Position numbers and translations under genes: made by a program. The notes under the pieces were generated by a model. That model saw only the letters and a program-made list of their open reading frames with translations. It searched no databases and was not told where the DNA came from. Positions 11,737 to 23,481 of a stretch of DNA of 64,000 nt are shown piece by piece (position 1 is the stretch's first letter; each line of letters starts with the position of its first letter). This stretch comes from Rana temporaria (lineage: Eukaryota; Chordata; Amphibia; Anura; Ranidae): positions 397,957,483 through 398,021,482 of the forward strand of contig NC_053489.1 in the NCBI RefSeq assembly GCF_905171775.1. The letters are read 5' to 3'.

Positions 11737-12159
11737 CCGTATTTATCGTCGCATAACACGCACAGGCTTACCATTGCCATGAATGCAGCCTCACCGTTGC
11801 CATGAATGCAGCCTGACCATTGCAATCAATGCAGCCTCACATGTGCCCTGAATGCAGCCTTACCATTGCCATCAGTGCATTGTGCATCAGTGCCTGATCG
11901 ATGCCCATGTGCAGCCTCGGAGGGGACAGGGAGGGGGAGGGACAAGTGCCGTCAGATTACAAACAGGAGAATTTCTTGTTTACTCTGTGGCCTCTTTAAT
12001 ACAAAGTCCAGACTCCTATGATAAACAGAACAGTCATCCAATGGCATCCCATGAAACGGGACTTCCTATTACAGACGCCGCCGAGTAAACAGGAGATTCT
12101 CTTTATGTAATCTGATGGCGTACGTCCTGTCCCCTCCGAGGCAGCGCCGATAAATACGG
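11737..12159. mobile_element. MITE with CCGTATTTATC termini, TSD TA
   Basis: It starts CCGTATTTATCGTCG and ends GCGCCGATAAATACGG, each flanked by TA. The same termini bound the element at 24502-25109. A degenerate repeat of about 24 bp (CCATTGCCATGAATGCAGCC-type, 11770-11880) and an inverted pair (GTCAGATTACAAACAGGAGA near 11950 against the complement near 12080-12110) lie inside. Confidence 0.6.
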
Positions 12160-12291
12160 TATATATCTTTTGTGGGCACATGTGAGGGTGCAATGGCTAT
12201 ATATATCCAAATCCCCAGGGGGGCCATATTAAATCAGGAGGGGGGCCACAATTGGCCCCCGGGCCGTACTTTGGACATGCCTGCCTTATTG

Positions 12292-12476
12292 GTTCACATT
12301 TAGAATTTGCATTCATGATATGGTTGCCCAAAAAAAATAATTTACCAGGAGTAGGATTTGTATAGTTAATCTATATATGGTATATAGAACAAAATCTATG
12401 TATATGGCATAAAATTAATCTATAATATATAATAGTAATAATTGACAGCTTAAATGCATAACAGAAGTAACAGTAA
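12292..12476. other. unassigned AT-rich sequence
   Basis: Nothing recognisable is present. Confidence 0.35.
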
Positions 12477-12640
12477 TGCCGCGTACACACGATCGGTCAA
12501 TCCGATGAGAACGGTCTGATAGACCGCTTTCATCAGACCAAACCGATCGTGTGTGAGCCCCATCGGTTATTTATCCAGCGGTTAAAAAATGTGAAACTTG
12601 TTTTAAAATTAACCGATGGATACCTAACCGATAGAAAAGA
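12477..12640. mobile_element. left part of a PIF/Harbinger-type MITE
   Basis: TAA is followed by TGCCGCGTACACACGATCGG, the terminus type of the intact MITEs. It is cut off where Tc1 sequence begins near 12641, so only the left half remains. Confidence 0.5.
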
Positions 12641-14443
12641 GCAATTTTGGCCCACTTTTCTTTGCAGAATTGTTTTAATTCAGCCACATTGGAGGGTTTT
12701 TCCAGCATGAACAGCCTGTGTAAGGTCATGATACAGCATCTCAATTGGATTTAAAGCGGATGTGCCACTAAAAACATGTATTAAAAGCCAGCAGCTACAA
12801 ATACTGCAGCTGCTGACTTTTAATATAAGGACACTTACCTGTCCTGGAGTCCAGCGGTGATCGCAGCAGATGACGAGCGATCGCTCGTCACCCTGCTGCT
12901 CCCCCCTCCATCCACGGTGAGGGAACCAGGAAGTGAAGCGCTCCGGCTTCACTGCCCGGTTCCCTACGGCGCATGCGCGAGTCGCGCTGCGCCCGCCGAT
13001 TGGCTCCCGCTGTGTGCTGGGAGCCGAGTGTTCCCAGCATACAACGGGGGACGGACGGAAGGTAAGGAAAAAACCTGTCCTTTGCCCGTATCGTAGGGCC
13101 GGAAGTGGGTGCAGATACCTGTCTGTAGACAGGTGTCTGCACCCCCCTCCCCCCTGAAAGGTGTCAAATGTGACACCGGAGGGGGGGAGGGTTTCCGATC
13201 AGCGGGACTCCACTTTAGAGTGGAGATCCGCTTTAAGTCCGGGCTTTGACTAGGCCACACCAAAACCTAAATTTTTCTTTGTTTGAATCATTTGGAGGTG
13301 GACTTGCTTTTGTGTTTTGGATCATTGTCCTGCTGCATAACCCAAGTGTTCTTGAGCTTGAGGTCATGAACTGATGGCCGGACATTCTCCTTTAGGATTT
13401 TCTGGTAGCTCAGAATTCATGGTTCCATCAATTATGGTAAGTCGTTCAGGTCTTGAAGCTGCAAAGCAGCCCCAGACCATCACGCTACCACCACCAGGTT
13501 TGACTGTTGATATGATGTTCTTGTTATGAAATGCTGTATTCGTTTTATGCCAGATGTAAGGTGACGCACACCTTCCAAAAAGTAAAATTTGTGGCTCATC
13601 AGTCCACAGAATATTTGCCTAAAAGATGGGATAATCAAGATTTTTTTGGTAAATGTGAGACAAGCCTTTTTGTTCTTTTTGGTCAGCAGTGGCTTTGGCC
13701 TTGGAACTCTCCCATGGATGCCATTTTCCCCAGTCCCTTTCTTATTGTTGAATCATGAACACTGATCTTACCTGAGAAAAGTGAGGCCTGCAGTTCTTTA
13801 GATGGTGTTCTGAATTCTTTTATGACCTCCTGAATGAGTCATCGTCATGCGCTTAGAGTAAATTTGGTTGGCCGGTTACTCCTTGGAAGGTTCATCACTG
13901 TTCCAAGTTATCTCCATTTGTGGATAATGGCTCTCCCTGTTGTTCACTGGAGTTCCAAAGCATTAGAAATGGCTTTGAAACCCTCCCTAGACTGATAAAT
14001 GTTCATTATTTTGTTTCTAATCTGTTTTTGATTTTTTTTAGATTGTGGCATGATGTTTTGTGATCTGTTAGCATGCTTCACTTTGTCAGACAGCTTCTAT
14101 TTATGTTATTTCTTGATTCAACAGGTCTGGCAGTAAGCAGGCCTTGGCAAGGGAAATTTAACTCAGCTTTCCAAAAAATTGTGGTTAATCACAGTTCATT
14201 CATGATTCAGCATGGGAGGGGGCAATTACTTTTTTCACATAGGCCCAGGCAGGTTTGAACAGCTTTTTTCCCTTAATAAATTAAATAATAATTTAAAAAC
14301 TGCATCTTGGATTTACTCTGGTTATCTTTATGTAATATTAAATTGTAATATTATTGTTTGATGATCTGAATCATTTAAGTGTGAGAAATATGCAAAAAAA
14401 AAAAAAATCAGGAAGGGAGCAGATCATTTTTTACAGCACTGTG
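12641..14443 (-). pseudogene. Tc1-type transposase relic (Tc1/mariner), minus strand
   Basis: Reading leftward from a start codon at 14049-14051, the frame-broken sequence encodes a Tc1-like transposase: MPQSKK start, a helix-turn-helix region, QQDND around the second catalytic aspartate, and SQSPDL...NPIEM around the final acidic residue. I recognise the family from these motifs. Many stops and frameshifts make it non-functional. The region beyond the start (14060-14443) matches a Tc1 subterminal part and ends near TTTTTTACAGCACTG. The opposite TIR is missing. A TTAA MITE (12751-13236) interrupts the codons between SPDL and NPIE. Confidence 0.8.
12751..13236. mobile_element. TTAA-flanked MITE inserted in the Tc1 relic
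   Basis: It begins TTAAAGCGGATGTGCCACT and ends GTGGAGATCCGCTTTAA. TTAA at 12751-12754 and 13233-13236 is a clean target duplication, because removing one copy joins Tc1 codons on both sides. It contains a hairpin with arms GGGTGCAGATACCTG and CAGGTGTCTGCACCC and a self-complementary GACGAGCGATCGCTCGTC (near 12871). Same family as 774-1046 and 4120-4262. Confidence 0.7.
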
Positions 14444-14459
14444 TGTATGTATGTATGTA

Positions 14460-14585
<126 letters not shown>

Positions 14586-16054
14586 AAGTTTAGCATAGCT
14601 AAGGTTTGGTGTAGTTTTTATTTATTTATTGGGTTTTTGACATATAGTATGTGAACATTTAATCAGGACCATGGACAGTGAATAAAGTAGAGGTTTTATA
14701 GCTCCTATGCTCAGAACATATAGCATACTGTATTTAATTACACATCTGGGAGTACACCTATGTTACATTTTAACTAATCAAAAATTAAATATTTTTGTGA
14801 TTTTAAGTGCAGGTTATCATCAGGTGTTTGGGGGCAAAGCAACCATATATATTAGTAAAAGAAAAAAATATAAAGTCTGAAACACAAAGAAGTAGAAGAA
14901 TCATTAATTTGTCCAGTCCTGGACAAATGTAGCAGTTGTTTGTAATCTACATCACTTGTAGAATTGTTACCTTACAGTGAAATTATTAATTTCACTGACC
15001 ACAGTTCCGAGACCCAGACCACATCAGCTGAAGCCTAAACGAACCTAATGTTCATTTATGTCCAGCCATATGTAATTGCAATATTCTCTTGGTATGCCAC
15101 TGCAGTGTCATGAATGATATACTGACATCCAACTATTTATACATTCTCTTTGTTAAACTGAGCAAAAATCATTGCAACAGAATCAATTATTTCAAATAAT
15201 TTGGCAATCTTTTTGACCCCCCTTCCAGTCTCATAGGAATTCACAACTTTCTTTCTGATGACCTTAAAGAGATCTGTTGATCCTGCCATGAGGACCCCAA
15301 ACATGTCAATAGCAAGAAGAACATCAGGCCGTAGATGTATTAGGCTCAATTAAGACAGATTCCACTTGTGTACTCCCTAATAAGGTTGAATTGGAAATTA
15401 GGTAAATCTAGAGGTGTACTTACTTTTTGCACATGATAAATCTACATTTTCGTTAATTAAGTCATTGACTCAGACTGTAATTAAGCCAGTAGACCAGTAT
15501 AATAGGCAGATAACTAGCATTTCCAGATTAGCTATGGCTGCCTCCCTTCTTACTTTTGGAAAATGTTGTAAATTTGTAAAGTCAGCACCTTGTCCGCCCA
15601 CCTATTTCAATCACGAATACATTTTATTTAATTAATTAATTAATTAATTAAATTAATTACTGCTTAATCCCTTTTACTGCAACCAACATAAGACCTGTAA
15701 ACATACTCTGTGCTGTTATACCAGCTGAGAGTGTATTTACACATTCTCAGCTGACTGTTGGCTTTCTGTTGCCAGATCAGACCATGTATGTCAGGCTCCA
15801 CTGATCCCTTGCAGGCCTGGATGTCCCTTTATTTGCACAGAATTAATAAAATAGCTTCTTAACTTTTATTCACTGGATTAAGTTTGCATTAAAATCACTT
15901 TAATATACATCTTGACTTATTTAGAAAATTACGCTCGTTTCACAATTCATTTTGTTCTCTCTCACTTTATAGCTGGGGTGGTTAAACTTCAATCCATTGG
16001 GCCAGTATCCACACTCACATTCATAAGATACCAATAATGATAGAATTAACTCTG
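14586..16054. other. unassigned AT-rich sequence
   Basis: No clear gene is present. A short minus-strand open frame at 15137-15349 carries a phrase like a Tc1 N-terminal helix-turn-helix (MAGSTDLFK...RKKVV), but it is too short to be sure. An (AATT/TTAA)n-like run lies at 15628-15658. Confidence 0.35.
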
Positions 16055-16107
16055 TGTCAGAAACCATGAATCAGACCGAGACAGAATTACAGTTAAATCA
16101 CACTTGT

Positions 16108-16142
<35 letters not shown>

Positions 16143-16148
16143 CATAAT
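16055..16148. mobile_element. gypsy-type LTR, left part (split by L1)
   Basis: TGTCAGAAACCATGAATCAG to the (AAT)n at 16109-16142 matches 26696-26760, the LTR of the gypsy element further right. The rest of this LTR resumes at about 19045. The L1 insertion lies between. Confidence 0.6.
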
Positions 16149-18053
16149 AGGGTTCGGTACTAAGGTGCTACAATGGATTTTGAGTAATTATACTCACCCT
16201 ACTGCCCAGGTCAGAGTGAATGGAGTACTATCTCCACTAAGTTATCGAATGGGACAAGACAGGGGTGTCCGTTATCCCCAATTTTATTTGCCCTGTCCGT
16301 GGAGCCCTTACTGAACAGGATTTGATTGAATCCAGATATTAAGGGGGTGTCTGTCGGAGGTGTATAATATAAGATTTCAGCATACATGGATGATATGATG
16401 TATAACTTGACCAATCCGATGGTGTCCCTCCCTAATTTACTTCAAGAGTTGGAGATATATGGGAAGTTAGCAAATTTTAAGATCAATTATGTAAAATCTG
16501 AAGCAATGGGAGTGTCGATACCCAAGGAAGAACTGACGACCTTGAAATCTAATTACAAATTTAAATGGACAGACTCAGCCTTGACATATTTGGGGACCTC
16601 CATCCCGGCGGATCTTACACAAGTATATAAGCTTAATTTCTTACCGTTGTTAGCTAGAGTTCCGGATGGATGGCAGAAGGGACTCCATTCGTGGTTTGGG
16701 AGGTGTAATATTATTAAAATTAATATCTTACCGAAATTTCTATACCTTTTTCAGACACTCCCTATTGCTATACCTAAACAGTATTTCAAACAGACACAAG
16801 CTTTGTTTAGTAGATTTATATAGGCAAATAAATGCCCAAGAGTTAGGGGATCTATATTATCACTATCCAAACAAGATGGGGGTGTGTCGGCCCCAGACAT
16901 ATACAGATACTATCAGGCGGCCTTATTGAGTCGTCCGGTTGACTGGAGTAGACATAGTGGAGAGAACATATGGCCCGGGCTAGAGCAAGCTCAGTGCAGT
17001 GGTTTACTCCAGAGAGCTGCATGGTGTTATAGGGAGCTTCCATAAGATATGAAGAGGCACCCCCTGATAGGCCCTACTCTTTGGATAGGATATGGGTTAT
17101 TTGTGAAAGGGAAAATGTCAACATTAGATTCACCCCTTTTCCCCATTTTGGGTAACCCACAGTTTGGACCCGGATTGACGAAGGGACCCTTTAGTAAATT
17201 GATAGAACAGGGGTTGTTTCAAGCCTCTCACTTTGTGAAGGAGGGAGTATGGCCCACGATTCAGGAGATGATAACAGGATGTACACCCTATGAATTGGAT
17301 TTTTGGAGGGCACTGCAATTGTGACACTTTCTGGACACTTTGAATTGACCGAGCAGATACGAGCGAAAGTCAACAAAAATTTGAGTGGTACTGTAACGGG
17401 AGTAGAATGCTTCAACACGCCCTTTCTAGAATTAGTGAATTATGGAATACACCCTCAGAGGATTCCAGATTACCTTTCTTTAGTAGGTGGGAGACAGAGT
17501 TGGGTAGAACTTTCACAGAGGAGCAAAAGAATAAATATTACGTAACATATTTGAATCCTCAGTTTGTGTAAGGGTGCAGGAGATGAATTTTAAGATCCTA
17601 TCACAGTGGTATCGTACCTCGGCTGTTCTAAATAGATGTCATCCAGATATATAAGATAGATGTTGGCGGGGCGGGAGAAAAGGAGGGACGTTAATACACA
17701 TCTTCTGGAAGTGTCCTAGAATACAGAGTTTCTGGAAGGAGGTGAGGGAAAAAACGCAAAGGTTCATTGAAGGGGAGTTACCGTGGGAGTGGAATTTCTA
17801 CCTGCTACAAGAATCAGATATTATAGTTAGATGGTACAGGAAGTCGGTAGTTTGTCATCTTTTAAACGCAGCAAGAGCCTGCATCCCAGTATTGTGAAAG
17901 CAGACCCAGGCCCGTCAGTAGGGATTTGGCTTAAACGAGTAGAAGACCTGAATGTGATGGAGGATTTGGTCTGGACCTCTCGGCAGAAACGGGGGGTTTA
18001 CTTGGAAACATGGGCGGAATGGAACCAGTTTAAATACTCAGAGGAGGGGAAAA
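16149..18053 (+). pseudogene. L1-type LINE reverse transcriptase relic, 5'-truncated
   Basis: The broken reading frames encode the second half of an L1-clade ORF2. The reverse transcriptase motif [12 protein letters not shown] (usual L1 form RQGCPLSP, here damaged) is followed by the catalytic YMDD at 16383-16394. The thumb-like region has YLGTSIPADL and LSWFGR-like SWFGR, and the C-terminal part has HIFWKCPRIQSFW and HLLNAARA. The N-terminal endonuclease is absent, as usual for 5'-truncated LINEs. Frames switch several times (for example near 16320 and 16820), so no protein can be made. The copy sits inside a gypsy LTR and ends with a polyadenylation-type 3' tail near 19040. Confidence 0.85.
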
Positions 18054-18061
18054 CTCTAAGG

Positions 18062-18218
18062 CAGGAGTCTCAAACTGGCGGCCCTCCAGATGTTGCGAAA
18101 CTACAAATCCCATGAGGCATTGCAAGGCTGACAGTTAGAAGCATGACTCCCACAGGCAGAGGCATGATGGGACTTGTAGTTTTGCAACAGCTGGAGGGCC
18201 GCCAGTTTGAGACCCCTG
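18062..18218. mobile_element. hAT-type MITE, TSD CTCTAAGG/CTCTAAAG
   Basis: A 157-bp element has nearly perfect long TIRs beginning CAGGAGTCTCAAACTGGCGG and ending CCGCCAGTTTGAGACCCCTG. The 8-bp flanks CTCTAAGG (18054-18061) and CTCTAAAG (18219-18226) match at 7 of 8 positions. Confidence 0.75.
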
Positions 18219-18224
18219 CTCTAA

Positions 18225-18645
18225 AGCCATGTACACACAATCAGTCCAAACTGATGAAAACGGACTTAAGGTCCGTTTCATCGGTCCAAACTGATGGTGT
18301 GTAGGCGCCATCAGTCAGTTATCCTTCGGTCAAAAAAAATAGAACTTGCTTTAAAATTGAACTGATGGACTGATAGCCGATAGGTCAAAAGCGATGGTTA
18401 GTACGCAAAAGCATCGGTTAAAAACCTGCGCATGCTCAGAATCAAGTCGATGCATGCTTGGAAGCATTGAACTTTGATTTTTTTCAGCACGTCGTTGTGT
18501 TTTACGTCACCGCATTGGACTCGATCATTTTTTTAACTGATGGTGTGTAGGCACATCAGACCATCAGTCAGCTTCATCGGCTAACCGGTGAGAACGGTCC
18601 TTCAGTCTGTTTTCATCAGTTTGGACTGATCATGTGTACAAGGCC
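18225..18645. mobile_element. PIF/Harbinger-type MITE in the L1 3' region
   Basis: The left end AGCCATGTACACACAATCAG runs on into TCCAAACTGATGAAAACGGA, and the right end is the complement, finishing in GATCATGTGTACAAGGCC. TAA lies on the left and TTA on the right. A second inverted block (GGTCCGTTTCATCGGTCC) lies inside. Confidence 0.65.
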
Positions 18646-19044
18646 TTATAGATGTAAACTAAATAGAGGGGACGAGATTTGGAGCTGGGGGGTGTGGAGG
18701 GGAGTGAGCGGTCGCCTGAGATGGATAGAAAGCCCCCCTACCGTCTCGGGACAAGAGGATGCCTCGAGGGGAGGGGGACTAGATGCCCAAATGTGCATAT
18801 TTGGTAAATTCAAGGACTATGAATTGCAATAGTATGAGTATGAGTGGGTAATGACGGTTAATAATAGGTAGAATTATGAGTTGGTAGAGGACGGTATATT
18901 ATATATAGAAGGTAGGAGAGGTTATATGATGTAGGAAAGGTATAAATTCTACCGTCGATGTTATTATTGATATATACCTGTAATGTTGGTTTTCCTCTGT
19001 TGTCACCTGTTTGTTTCAAAATCAAATAAAGGATTAAATGAGAA
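18646..19044 (+). mobile_element. L1-type LINE 3' untranslated region
   Basis: The sequence continues past the MITE, becomes AT-rich, and ends in CAAAATCAAATAAAGGATTA followed by AAT-rich target sequence. AATAAA near 19024 is a plausible polyadenylation signal of the element. Confidence 0.5.
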
Positions 19045-19400
19045 ATAATAATAATAAAAGGATAAACAGAGTAAGCATAGTCAAAACATAGCCAGAGTTC
19101 AGGAACCGGATCAGATACTCAGACAAGCCAAAGGTCAGGGAGCCAGAGATGAACGTATTATAACAGCAAGCAGGATCAGGAGCCAGAAAGGAATGTCATC
19201 CAAGCAAAGTCTTCAACAGGAACGCAGGAAAAAGTCTGAGATGTTGACCAGGGCGAAGGCAGAGAGCAAGTGAACTGGAAGGCTTAAGTAGGCAGGTCTG
19301 ATGAGCCATATCATCAACAGGTGAGTCACTGTGGAGAGATAGGAGCTGGCAAATAGCCGACATCTGAGCAGCCAGCTCAGAGAAGGATGGGCTGAGCGTA
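19045..19400. mobile_element. gypsy-type LTR, right part
   Basis: It continues the LTR started at 16055: CAAAACATAGCCAGAGTTCA, GTCAACAGG and GTTGACCAGGGCGAAGGCAG all have counterparts at 26775-26940 and 32996-33140. The extreme right terminus is missing. Confidence 0.55.
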
Positions 19401-20807
19401 GTATTTAATGGTAACTCATAAACGTACATAGCGCACACAAATTGATGTAAAAACATCCAAATCACAAAAACATCAGTCGAAATCAGCTTGTTCCACTTAC
19501 ATTAGGTGCCACCAACTACTGAACGGTGTGGCGGCATGGCCTCTCGCAATTCTGCTTCGCTCAATGATGTTTCACGCAATTGTGCGTCCTCCGGTGCATT
19601 TTGTTTATATACCTCATAAGAGTTTACTTTTTACATAGCAGATTTTGATAAAAAAAGATTCCAGGAGTGCTGCTTTAACCTTTTCATTGTTATGGATGTA
19701 TGGCTTACATCGGAACAGAACTGCTTGCAGATGCTTAGCCCATCCTCTTCATTCTCTTAGGCTATAAGCTCACAGTCACCTCAGCAACCATGAACTTATA
19801 GCTGAAGGGTCCCTTAGACTCTGCTAATTCATGAATAGTTAGTGCCTGACAAGCTGTCAATCATAGGCTGCCCCCCCGGCCGCCACTGCTACCTTGCAGT
19901 GTGTCCTTCTCAGTGTGACCCTCTTAATCCTGTTATGTGCCCTCTGATCCTTTGCTCTGTGTCCTCCTCCCTGCTGCTCTTCCCCAGATTCTACTGGTGA
20001 TGAGATCAGCATTCTGTCTCATCTCCAGCTTTTCTGTTTGGTATGATAAGCAGGGAGATCGTCAAACATGTCTCTTATGTGTACCAATCCCTTAATTTTA
20101 ATAAATTAGCCCAGAAATCCTTCAGTACTGAGCACTCCTGGAATCAGTAAACATGAGAGACATGTCTATGATCCTTTAAGTTTTCTGAATGAACCTGTGA
20201 ATGCTTCGTTCGAGGATTCTGTCTATTTAAAAAAAATGAAACATCAAAAGGTCTGTTCAAACCCCTGATATTTGTGCAAATTAGTCACTAGGACTAGTCA
20301 CTGGTTACAAAACTTAATAAAAAAAAATATAAATCTGTGAACTCAATGTTTTTTCTGAGTCTACCCAAGTTTTACCTTGCGCTGAACCATGATGAAGAAG
20401 GAATGTTGTTGCCCCTAAAATGTTGTGGATGGTTGTTTTTAGATGACTTATTTGCAAACAATTAAAATGATCTTTGACTCATTTGGTTTTGGTCTGACTC
20501 TCCTTTCTGTATTTCTGTGGTTTGAATAAGTATGTTTACAGCTGCCTGCCCATAGACCTGCATGGAGCTTCTGATCGGGTCCAGATGAAAACAGCCAGAC
20601 ATACCTGATCGGAGATTAAAAAAAGTAGGGAAACTATGCAAAATTGTACTCAAATTAGGTAAAGCCGCAAAGAGTAAACACAAAAAGAAGATATCCCTCT
20701 TAACTATTCCATAAAAAAAATATACAGTAATCATATAAATAAATATTTAAATAGATAATTACAGAGATTAATTGTGCACTCAAATGGTGAAAAAAAACGT
20801 GTTTTTT
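19401..20807. other. unassigned; possible decayed Penelope-type tail at 20387-20431
   Basis: ATGATGAAG...CTAAAATGTTGTGG resembles the hammerhead/Penelope tail motif but has lost core bases. Nothing else is recognised. Confidence 0.35.
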
Positions 20808-20878
20808 GTTTGTTTTTTTATTGGTTGAACTGGATGGACTTGTGTCTTTTTTCAACCTGACTAACTATGTTACTATCT
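20808..20878 (+). mobile_element. CR1-like LINE 3' terminus (short relic)
   Basis: GGTTGAACTGGATGGACTTG followed by TTTTTTCAACCTGACTAACT and ATGTTACTAT repeats the last part of the segments at 3640-3895 and 50090-50135. Confidence 0.45.
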
Positions 20879-21613
20879 AAGGTCCAAAGATAGTTCCCAA
20901 GACCAAGGAAAATCCCCTTGAATGTGCAGAATAAATGTCTTCCTTCTTTAAAAACCTTAGTGGCAATAGTATTAGGAATATCCACCATCACCAGGTAAGG
21001 TAATGTCAAGATGCGGCTTACCAGACCAACATAACACCCTTATTCAGAGCAGTCATTAAAAGCTCTATCAGTATACACAGGCATCAATGGCAGCTCTCCA
21101 CACACATCCCAGGGTCTTCCATAAGAACTGTTTATTGAACAGCCTCCTTATTGAAACTTCCAGCGGCAGGCACGGATACATGCAGAAACAAACAGATGGT
21201 CCTCATAGTCTAGAATAGAATATCACCTAAGCCTGCAAATACCTGTAGCATGCACTTCCAGTTCACTTCCAACACACAATGACGTCTGTTCGGAGCCTCC
21301 TACTGACACTATTTGCCTGCTTGGTGACTCAGTTTTAATGCACATTGTTTTTATCTATATATGAGGGTATTTTTAAGTTAAATACATTTATTGGATGATA
21401 TGGTCATGAAAGGTTTAATGAAAATAAAACAGGATGCTTATGCAGGTCTCAGCCCCTCCGTGTTTGTGATAACTTCCAGTGTTGATTTTCTACAAAACTG
21501 AAGCATGGTGGGAATAGGAGAGGCTATACCCGTGCTGGCAAATTAGCGTTTTTGTTTGCCAGTGTCCAACTCTTCATGCAGGCGACGGTATAACCAAGTT
21601 GTCTCAGAATAAC
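20879..21613. other. unassigned non-coding sequence
   Basis: No boundary, RNA or coding domain is recognised. Confidence 0.35.
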
Positions 21614-21864
21614 TTAAAGGGGTTGTAAAGGTACAATTTTTTTCCTAAATAGCTTCCTTTACCTTAGTGCAGTCCTCCTTTACTTACCTCATCCTTTGAT
21701 TTTGCTTTTAAATGTCCTTATTTCTTCTGAGAAATCCTCACTTCCTGTTCTTCTGTCTGTAACTCCACACAGTAATGCAAGGCTTTCTCCCTGGTGTGGA
21801 GTGTCGTGCTCGCCCCCTCCCTTGGACTACAGGGAAATAAATTGTACCTTTACAACCCCTTTAA
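21614..21864. mobile_element. TTAA-flanked MITE with AGGGGTTGTAAAGG termini
   Basis: The terminal repeats are perfect over 26 bp including TTAA: left TTAAAGGGGTTGTAAAGG, right CCTTTACAACCCCTTTAA. Length is 251 bp with no coding sequence. Near-identical termini suggest it is younger than most elements here. Related copies are at 45939-46228 and, at the right end only, at 23393-23396. Confidence 0.75.
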
Positions 21865-22970
21865 TCCTGTGTCCCATAATGAACTCCAAGAAACAGATTT
21901 CATGGTAAGTACAAAAATCCTCTTTTACCCATTTTTTTTTTTATTTTTATTTTAGGAGTATAAAACTAAAAGACTGCATATATTGGAATGGGAAAATATG
22001 TTTGAAATAAAATCTCTTGAAAGCCTGAAAGATCTGACTGTGGGACGTTTTTCATACAAAATGGAAGATATTCCCAGCAGCTATTTGAAAAAAAAATGAA
22101 AACTAACAGAAGGAAATGGCTAATTTATTTAAGCTCAAATACTGTATAACATGTTTGATAAAAGTAAAGTAATTGGATTAATTTCTCCCTAGATGGGATA
22201 ACACGGTTCATAATTCTATATAACCTCTTTATACTTTTCTGGAAGGTATAATTTTCTTCCATTTAATCTATACTTTATTTAATCTATCGTATCTGGATTG
22301 AAAGAGACGGTTTTAGTGGAAATATTTTCTTGATATAGATTTTTTATTGGTCTTAAAGGTTACATCAGTTAGGCAATAACACACAGATGTTGCATGTTTC
22401 AACTGTAAAAATCCGAAATTCACGGCTTTAGGGATAGTACATTCTATTTTCAGTCGAGAAGAAGTTTTATATAGTTGATGTACTTATTTTATTCCATATT
22501 TAGCTCAGACTTCATCAAATATTTGCAGATTTAATTTATTACTGAGTCTCAAGGGAACCAGCTTTCTCAGCCTATAAATCCTTTAAAGAAAGACATGATC
22601 ACATTTTTTTAAATGATAATGCCTAAACTTATTTAACCCCTGAGGAGAATTATTATAACACTTTTAATTCTTTGTAACAAATGGATGAGCTCCTGTTTTG
22701 CTAAATGAATGAACACATAGTAAGGAAAAAAGGTGGAATATTATATCTGACAACCGCTGAATCGTGGTAATGTCAGTCAAATCCAGTTTTTGATTTAAGG
22801 TGGGGACTAAGGTGGAAATGGATTGTAAGTTTACCAATCCATAAGAGCTGGTATTACTTAACATTTTGCTTACATCATTCAAATAAATTGTATGGGCAAG
22901 GAGAACTACTTTACCCCCTTCTCATTTGCTAACCATAATATTTTTCTTTCTAACTTACAAATACCGTATT
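21865..22970. other. unassigned AT-rich sequence
   Basis: No gene, RNA or repeat boundary is recognised. Confidence 0.4.
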
Positions 22971-23396
22971 GTTCCTGTGGTGTTTTATTGACTACCCTTC
23001 TGGGGTCCCTTGGAGGCTGTCACGCCTCCTCCCCGCATTCAGCTAACCCCCTTCATGGGAAGCTCTCTCCCAAGGTGGTTAGCTTGCGGGCGCGCTCCTG
23101 TGATACAGCCGGTGGCTATAGCCGCCGGCTGTATCACTCCTCCCTGCCCCCCGGCGCGTTGCATCATTGGTTTGATTGACAGCAGCAGGAGCCAATGGCT
23201 GCACAGCTATCAATCATCCTATAAATGAGCCGAGAAGAGCCGAATAGCTTGGTCGAGAAGCCTGCTCATTCATGATGCAGGACTTTCGAGGGCTCAGGTA
23301 AGTAAACCGGGGGGCCGGAAAACATCAAATGTTTTTTCACTTTAATGCATAGAATGCATTAAGGTGAAAAAACATGAACCATTACAGCCCCTTTAA
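22971..23396. mobile_element. probable TTAA MITE, right end visible
   Basis: It ends ACCATTACAGCCCCTTTAA (TTAA 23393-23396), like the AGGGGTTGTAAAGG family. It contains a perfect hairpin with arms TTTTTTCACTTTAATGCAT and ATGCATTAAGGTGAAAAAA (about 23332-23372) and a GCCGGTGGC/GCCGCCGGC inverted pair near 23108-23131. The left end is not found. Confidence 0.4.
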
Positions 23397-23481
23397 GATA
23401 AAGCCAAAATGTTGAGTTGCCACCAGAACAGAATAGTAACATCTTCTAATTGGTATCCTGGTTCCTGTGACAGCTGTCTAG

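Larger units (their letters stand above)
10213..12283. mobile_element. hAT-type element with nested MITEs, 8-bp TSD CCTTATTG
   Basis: The termini are CAGGGGTGTCCAAAC and the diverged complement GTACTTTGGACATGCCTG. CCTTATTG is duplicated exactly at 10205-10212 and 12284-12291. Its own sequence is about 10213-10422 plus about 12160-12283 and a short stretch near 11656-11736. The rest is inserted MITEs. No transposase domain is visible. Confidence 0.75.

Noticed and set aside
15137..15349. possible Tc1 N-terminal helix-turn-helix on the minus strand
   Set aside because: The resemblance is short and no catalytic region or terminal repeat follows; kept only as a remark.
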